DNA from: CAZVEV01 sp964625865
Lineage (GTDB): Bacteria; Planctomycetota; Phycisphaerae; SM23-33
Direction: 5' to 3'
Assembly: GCA_964625865.1 (NCBI GenBank)
Contig: CAZVEV010000135.1
Span: 1-15,098, forward strand
Length of the DNA stretch: 15,098 nucleotides
This document shows positions 12,632-15,098 of the stretch, one piece after another. The first letter of the stretch is position 1; each line of letters opens with the position of its first letter. The notes beneath the pieces are model-generated. The model saw only the letters and a list, made by a program, of their open reading frames with translations, was not told the DNA's origin and ran no database searches. The translations under genes were made by a program, and so were the position numbers.

Positions 12632-14248
12632 CTACTGGGCGGCCGCGTGGAAGTTCACGGGAACGATCAGCGACGTCTGCGTGCCGTGGTTGGTGCGGAT
12701 CTGGATGATCGCACTGGCCGGACCGGCGCTTGAGGGCTTGACGGTGACGGGCACGGACACGGCGGACCCGGCGGCGACAACGGGAGGCAGGGCGACAGTG
12801 CACAGACTGCCCCCCGTGGCGTTGGTCAGGCGGATCGGCTTGGTCCCGCGGTTGCGGATGGCGAAGGTGCGGCGGCTCTCTTTGCCGAGGGTAATGCGCC
12901 CGAAGTTCACGCGGATCGGATCGACGGTCAGGGGCATGCCGACGTTGGCCTTGATGCGAAATCTGGCCGGCGGCCTGCCCGGCGGATCGGTCCGCAGGAT
13001 CAGGCGGCGGTCGTACTTGATGGGTTTCTTGGGGGCGATGAACACCACGTGGACCGTCATGTTCCCGCCGGCTGAGACCTTCTTGGTCAGGGCCGTGCCC
13101 TTCAGGCAAACGCAGTCGGAGTACACCGTCCCCATCGCCACCGCGCGCTTGAGCGGGTTGGGCATGGTCAGGCTCACTTCGCGTCGCCCGTTGACCTCGA
13201 CGAACCCGAAGTCGTACGCGCCGTCCTTCGTCGCGATCGGCGGGGCCGCCTTGCGCGCAGCGGTCGCCGCGGCGCCGGCGTCTTCGTCACCTTCGGTCAG
13301 CAGGCCCGTGACGGCCCCGTCGGCCAGGAACAACGCCACCGGCGTCTGGACGAACCACTGGCGCCGATCGCTGAGCCGGCCCTGGACGCAGGGCGAGTCC
13401 GGCGCCAGCAGCGACTTGCCCGGCGGAGCGTAGGGAGGCAGTTCGATCATCGCGACCTTGGTGAATCCGCCGCCGGGCCCGGCCTTGAGGCACATCTTCT
13501 CGAACCGGGGAACGGATTCCTGGCAATGCGAGCAGTTGTGGCGGTAGAGCACGGCGGTCCACTGGCCTTTGGCCAACTGGGCGCTGACATCCGTACCGCT
13601 GACGCCCCTGGCGTTGGCGTCCTTGGCGGCCCCGGGTACGTCAACGATGTGCCTGAGCAGGGGCAGTCGCTTGCCGGGCCAGGTGGCCGGCTCGAGGAAG
13701 ACATACGGGTCGTCGCCCAGGATCTGCCCGTCGGCGCCCAGGCGCGCGGGGGTGTACATGGCCATCGCCGCCCCCGCCGCCACGCAGAGCACAACGCCCG
13801 CGGCGGCCACCGTGATCAGGCGCCCGCGACGATTGGCTGCAGGCTTTCCTTCACTGAGGTCCGGTCTCTGCCACAGCAGCGCCGCGATGGCGCCCAGGTC
13901 CAGCACGAGCGTGTACCACGGGTTGACCGACACCTTGCCGAAACATCCGCACGAGGCCTCGCCCGTGATGCCCCGGTACAGCGTCACACCGGTAAAGAGC
14001 ACAAAGCACCCCAGCGCGCCGGCCCACGAAAGGCGCGGCATCAGCCCGCCGAACAGCCACAGGCCGAAGAGAATCTCGATCTCGGCCTGGATCATCAGAC
14101 TGATGCGTCCGTTGATCCAGCCGGCGCCGGCGACCGGTTCGGTAGCCAGGTGATGGGCCTTCAGCGCCCCGGCGATCAGGAGAATCGCTCCCAGCGCCAC
14201 GCGAACAGCGTAGTCCCTGCGATGATGTTTGTGACGTCGCGACCTCAT
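12632..14248 (-). CDS. MauE/DoxX-like membrane domain fused to thioredoxin-like and two DUF1573-type domains
   Basis: 538 residues, membrane-anchored. Residues about 10-126 form a four-helix MauE/DoxX-like redox membrane domain with CGCFG (Cys100, Cys102) after the third helix. A fifth helix follows (143-165). Residues about 180-320 look thioredoxin-like: YRHNCSHCQESVPRF gives the CxxC pair Cys239/Cys242, and TPVALFL has the cis-proline Pro303. Residues about 344-420 are a DUF1573 domain (YDFGFVEVNGRREVSL, SDCVC with Cys379/Cys381); residues about 442-535 look like a second related Ig-like module (VNFGRITLGKESRRTFAIRNRG) with one cysteine, Cys483. The layout suggests that electrons pass from the membrane domain to an external thiol-disulphide domain. 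ATG 14248 has AGAGGA five bases upstream and starts directly before the first helix; the frame remains open to 14416 but that part crosses the palindrome and the putative promoter. Confidence 0.85.
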   Translation of the reverse strand: MRSRRHKHHRRDYAVRVALGAILLIAGALKAHHLATEPVAGAGWINGRISLMIQAEIEILFGLWLFGGLMPRLSWAGALGCFVLFTGVTLYRGITGEASCGCFGKVSVNPWYTLVLDLGAIAALLWQRPDLSEGKPAANRRGRLITVAAAGVVLCVAAGAAMAMYTPARLGADGQILGDDPYVFLEPATWPGKRLPLLRHIVDVPGAAKDANARGVSGTDVSAQLAKGQWTAVLYRHNCSHCQESVPRFEKMCLKAGPGGGFTKVAMIELPPYAPPGKSLLAPDSPCVQGRLSDRRQWFVQTPVALFLADGAVTGLLTEGDEDAGAAATAARKAAPPIATKDGAYDFGFVEVNGRREVSLTMPNPLKRAVAMGTVYSDCVCLKGTALTKKVSAGGNMTVHVVFIAPKKPIKYDRRLILRTDPPGRPPARFRIKANVGMPLTVDPIRVNFGRITLGKESRRTFAIRNRGTKPIRLTNATGGSLCTVALPPVVAAGSAVSVPVTVKPSSAGPASAIIQIRTNHGTQTSLIVPVNFHAAAQ

Positions 14249-14289
14249 ACGGATCCTCTGCCTGTGGGCATCTACCTCATCTGTCGGCC

Positions 14290-14319
14290 ATTCTACCGTA
14301 GCATCTGAGATCGCCCCAA
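14290..14319 (-). promoter_or_regulatory. Candidate promoter for the MauE-Trx-DUF1573 gene
   Basis: On the minus strand TTGGGG (14319-14314) precedes TAGAAT (14295-14290) with an 18-base spacer. The -10 matches five of six positions, the -35 three of six. It gives a leader of about 35 bases before ATG 14248 and supports that start over the upstream in-frame ATGs. Confidence 0.42.
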
Positions 14320-14358
14320 CGGTTTTTGCCCCGCCTGTTGCGCCGGGCGCAAGGCGCA

Positions 14359-14427
14359 GGGCGTGCAACGGGCTTGCACGCGGGACGGACAGCATGTCCA
14401 TTCCGCGTGCAAGCAAGTTGCACGCCC
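14359..14427. repeat. Long near-perfect palindrome (REP-like hairpin)
   Basis: A 69-base inverted repeat. The outer arm GGGCGTGCAAC (14359-14369) matches GTTGCACGCCC (14417-14427) exactly. A GG/AA internal mismatch follows, then GCTTGCACGCGG (14372-14383) against CCGCGTGCAAGC (14403-14414), 12 base pairs, and at the tip GGACA (14387-14391) against TGTCC (14395-14399) with a three-base loop. The outer and inner arms share the GTGCAA/TTGCAC word, as if built by duplication. It begins seven bases after the stop of the 63-residue gene. It could be a REP/BIME-type mobile hairpin, a transcription terminator, or both. Confidence 0.8.
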
Positions 14428-14434
14428 TACGGTG

Positions 14435-14626
14435 TCAATCGACGATTTCGATCAGGCGTTCGGTCATTCGGACGTGGCGGCGCTTTTCGCGGAGGAGTTC
14501 GGCGAACTGCTCGCGAACGTCGGGGTCGTCGGCCTGGTCGGCCAGGCCCGCGTACATCTGCTCGGCCTGTTCAGCCTGGGCGAGCAGCTTCTCGAACTGC
14601 TCGGCCAGCAGAGCTTGCTCAAACAT
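14435..14626 (-). CDS. Small helical protein, half-ferritin/rubrerythrin-like in outline
   Basis: 63 residues, entirely helical by composition: MFEQALLAEQFEKLLAQAEQ, a turn at ADQADDPDVR, then EQFAELLREKRRHVRMTERLIEIV. The pattern of two helices with 'E..Y..LA' and 'DP.v...F..L...E..H' recalls one half of a rubrerythrin-like four-helix bundle, but EKRRH places His four residues after Glu instead of the usual ExxH, so metal binding is doubtful. It may form a coiled coil with the neighbouring product instead. Its ATG overlaps the stop of the upstream small gene by eight bases, so the two are co-translated. I do not recognise a named family. Confidence 0.6.
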   Translation of the reverse strand: MFEQALLAEQFEKLLAQAEQAEQMYAGLADQADDPDVREQFAELLREKRRHVRMTERLIEIVD

Positions 14627-14858
14627 CGGTCACCTTTCCGGTCCGGTCGTTGACCCACCTGCCCACCGACTCGCGATGGACTTCAACGTCCGACCGCATG
14701 GCGTCGAGAATGGCGTAGACTTCCGCGCGCTGCTCGGTATCGAGGCACTCCGACCGCGCCACGTCGCCGGCGGTCTCCTTCAGGACGATGGCCAGTTTCT
14801 CCTCCGCCTCCACCAGTGCCGACAATCTATCTGAAATCACACCACGTGTGCCTGTCAT
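14619..14858 (-). CDS. Small helical protein of unknown function, first of an overlapping pair
   Basis: 79 residues, soluble and probably all helical: SDRLSALVEAEEKLAIVLKETAGDV, then SECLDTEQRAEVYAILDAMRSDVEVHRESVGRWV. One cysteine, no signal peptide and no known catalytic motif. The ATG at 14858 is preceded by AAGGTG five bases upstream. The C-terminal codons overlap the ATG of the 63-residue gene (ATGTTTGA), implying equal production and perhaps a complex. A candidate promoter lies at 14916-14944. I do not recognise the family; the overlap, ribosome site and promoter make it a likely real gene despite its size. Confidence 0.6.
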   Translation of the reverse strand: MTGTRGVISDRLSALVEAEEKLAIVLKETAGDVARSECLDTEQRAEVYAILDAMRSDVEVHRESVGRWVNDRTGKVTDV

Positions 14859-14915
14859 GCTCGCACCTTCGCCTGAGAGTGGCTCGGTTCGGAAATGTCT
14901 CTCGTATCATTAATT

Positions 14916-14944
14916 ATTATCGAGTTCTTCCGCGGAAAAAGCAA
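14916..14944 (-). promoter_or_regulatory. Candidate sigma70 promoter for the small gene pair
   Basis: On the minus strand TTGCTT (14944-14939) and GATAAT (14921-14916) are separated by exactly 17 bases in a locally AT-rich stretch. The -10 matches five of six positions. The transcript would start near 14909, giving a leader of about 50 bases before ATG 14858. The -35 lies in the loop of the inverted repeat at 14931-14956. Confidence 0.5.
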
Positions 14945-14956
14945 GTGCTTTCCGCG
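14931..14956. promoter_or_regulatory. Inverted repeat over the -35 region, possible operator
   Basis: CGCGGAAA (14931-14938) and TTTCCGCG (14949-14956) are exact complements with a ten-base spacer that contains the -35 hexamer of the small gene pair. The half-site spacing, about 18 bases centre to centre, would suit a dimeric repressor. No T-run follows on either strand, so a terminator is less likely. Confidence 0.4.
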
Positions 14957-14992
14957 CCATCCAGAGGATATTTTCGCCCCGGATATGGACAA

Positions 14993-15018
14993 GGCCCGCG
15001 CGTCGAAACGCGCGGGCC
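14993..15018 (-). terminator. GC-rich hairpin after tRNA-Leu
   Basis: GGCCCGCGCG (14993-15002) and CGCGCGGGCC (15009-15018) form a perfect ten-base-pair stem with loop TCGAAA. Seen from the minus strand it starts nine bases after the 3' end of the tRNA and is followed by TTGTCC, a poor T-tract. It probably ends or protects the tRNA transcript. Confidence 0.6.
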
Positions 15019-15026
15019 CATGCAAA

Positions 15027-15098
<72 letters not shown>

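Noticed and set aside
11059..12708. Long open frames overlapping the esterase gene (549 codons on plus, 435 codons on minus)
   Set aside because: Both are shadows of the esterase gene; their products are Arg/Gly-rich and carry no recognisable motif, whereas the chosen frame has a signal peptide and GQSNM.

Overview
The window looks like part of a high-GC chromosome of a planctomycete, plausibly of the Phycisphaerae/Sedimentisphaerales type. This is inferred from the gene mix, not from a marker gene: a prepilin-like protein with an H-X9-xG C-terminal motif, a secreted discoidin/LecA-like protein, a sialate O-acetylesterase-type enzyme, and a MauE-thioredoxin-DUF1573 fusion. Coding regions have the strong third-position GC bias that creates long false open frames on the opposite strand.

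Layout. Positions 1-1053: a hairpin repeat, then a zinc-type dehydrogenase of the MDR family on the minus strand. Positions 1263-3033: a type II/IV prepilin-like protein and a divergent thymidylate-synthase-fold protein, both plus strand, ending at a bidirectional terminator (3068-3101). Positions 3138-5128: a minus-strand, translationally coupled pair, a pseudo-receiver protein with a FliM-like C-terminal peptide followed by a GGDEF diguanylate cyclase, transcribed from a near-consensus promoter. Positions 5129-5454: a non-coding gap with nested inverted repeats. Positions 5455-6801: a secreted carbohydrate-binding-type protein. Positions 6883-9130: RecQ helicase preceded by a small immunity-like gene. 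Positions 9131-11089: a compositionally different, more AT-rich stretch with a Fic-family gene, a possible broken gene fragment and little else. Positions 11090-12616: an exported sialate O-acetylesterase-like protein. Positions 12632-14248: the MauE-Trx-DUF1573 membrane fusion, convergent with it. Positions 14249-14434: leader DNA with a long palindromic REP-like hairpin. Positions 14435-14858: two overlapping small helical genes with their own promoter. Positions 15027-15098: the 3' part of a tRNA-Leu(GAG) cut by the window end.

Most genes are independent housekeeping or envelope functions rather than one pathway. The clearest functional unit is the coupled pseudo-receiver/GGDEF pair, which should make c-di-GMP. 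The accessory-looking segment is about 8.75-11.0 kb (immunity-like gene, possible toxin-tip remnant, Fic protein). I do not see a complete new defence or secretion system; the best leads are the FliM-like peptide in the c-di-GMP operon, the TS-fold protein, the redox fusion protein and the Fic/immunity-like island.
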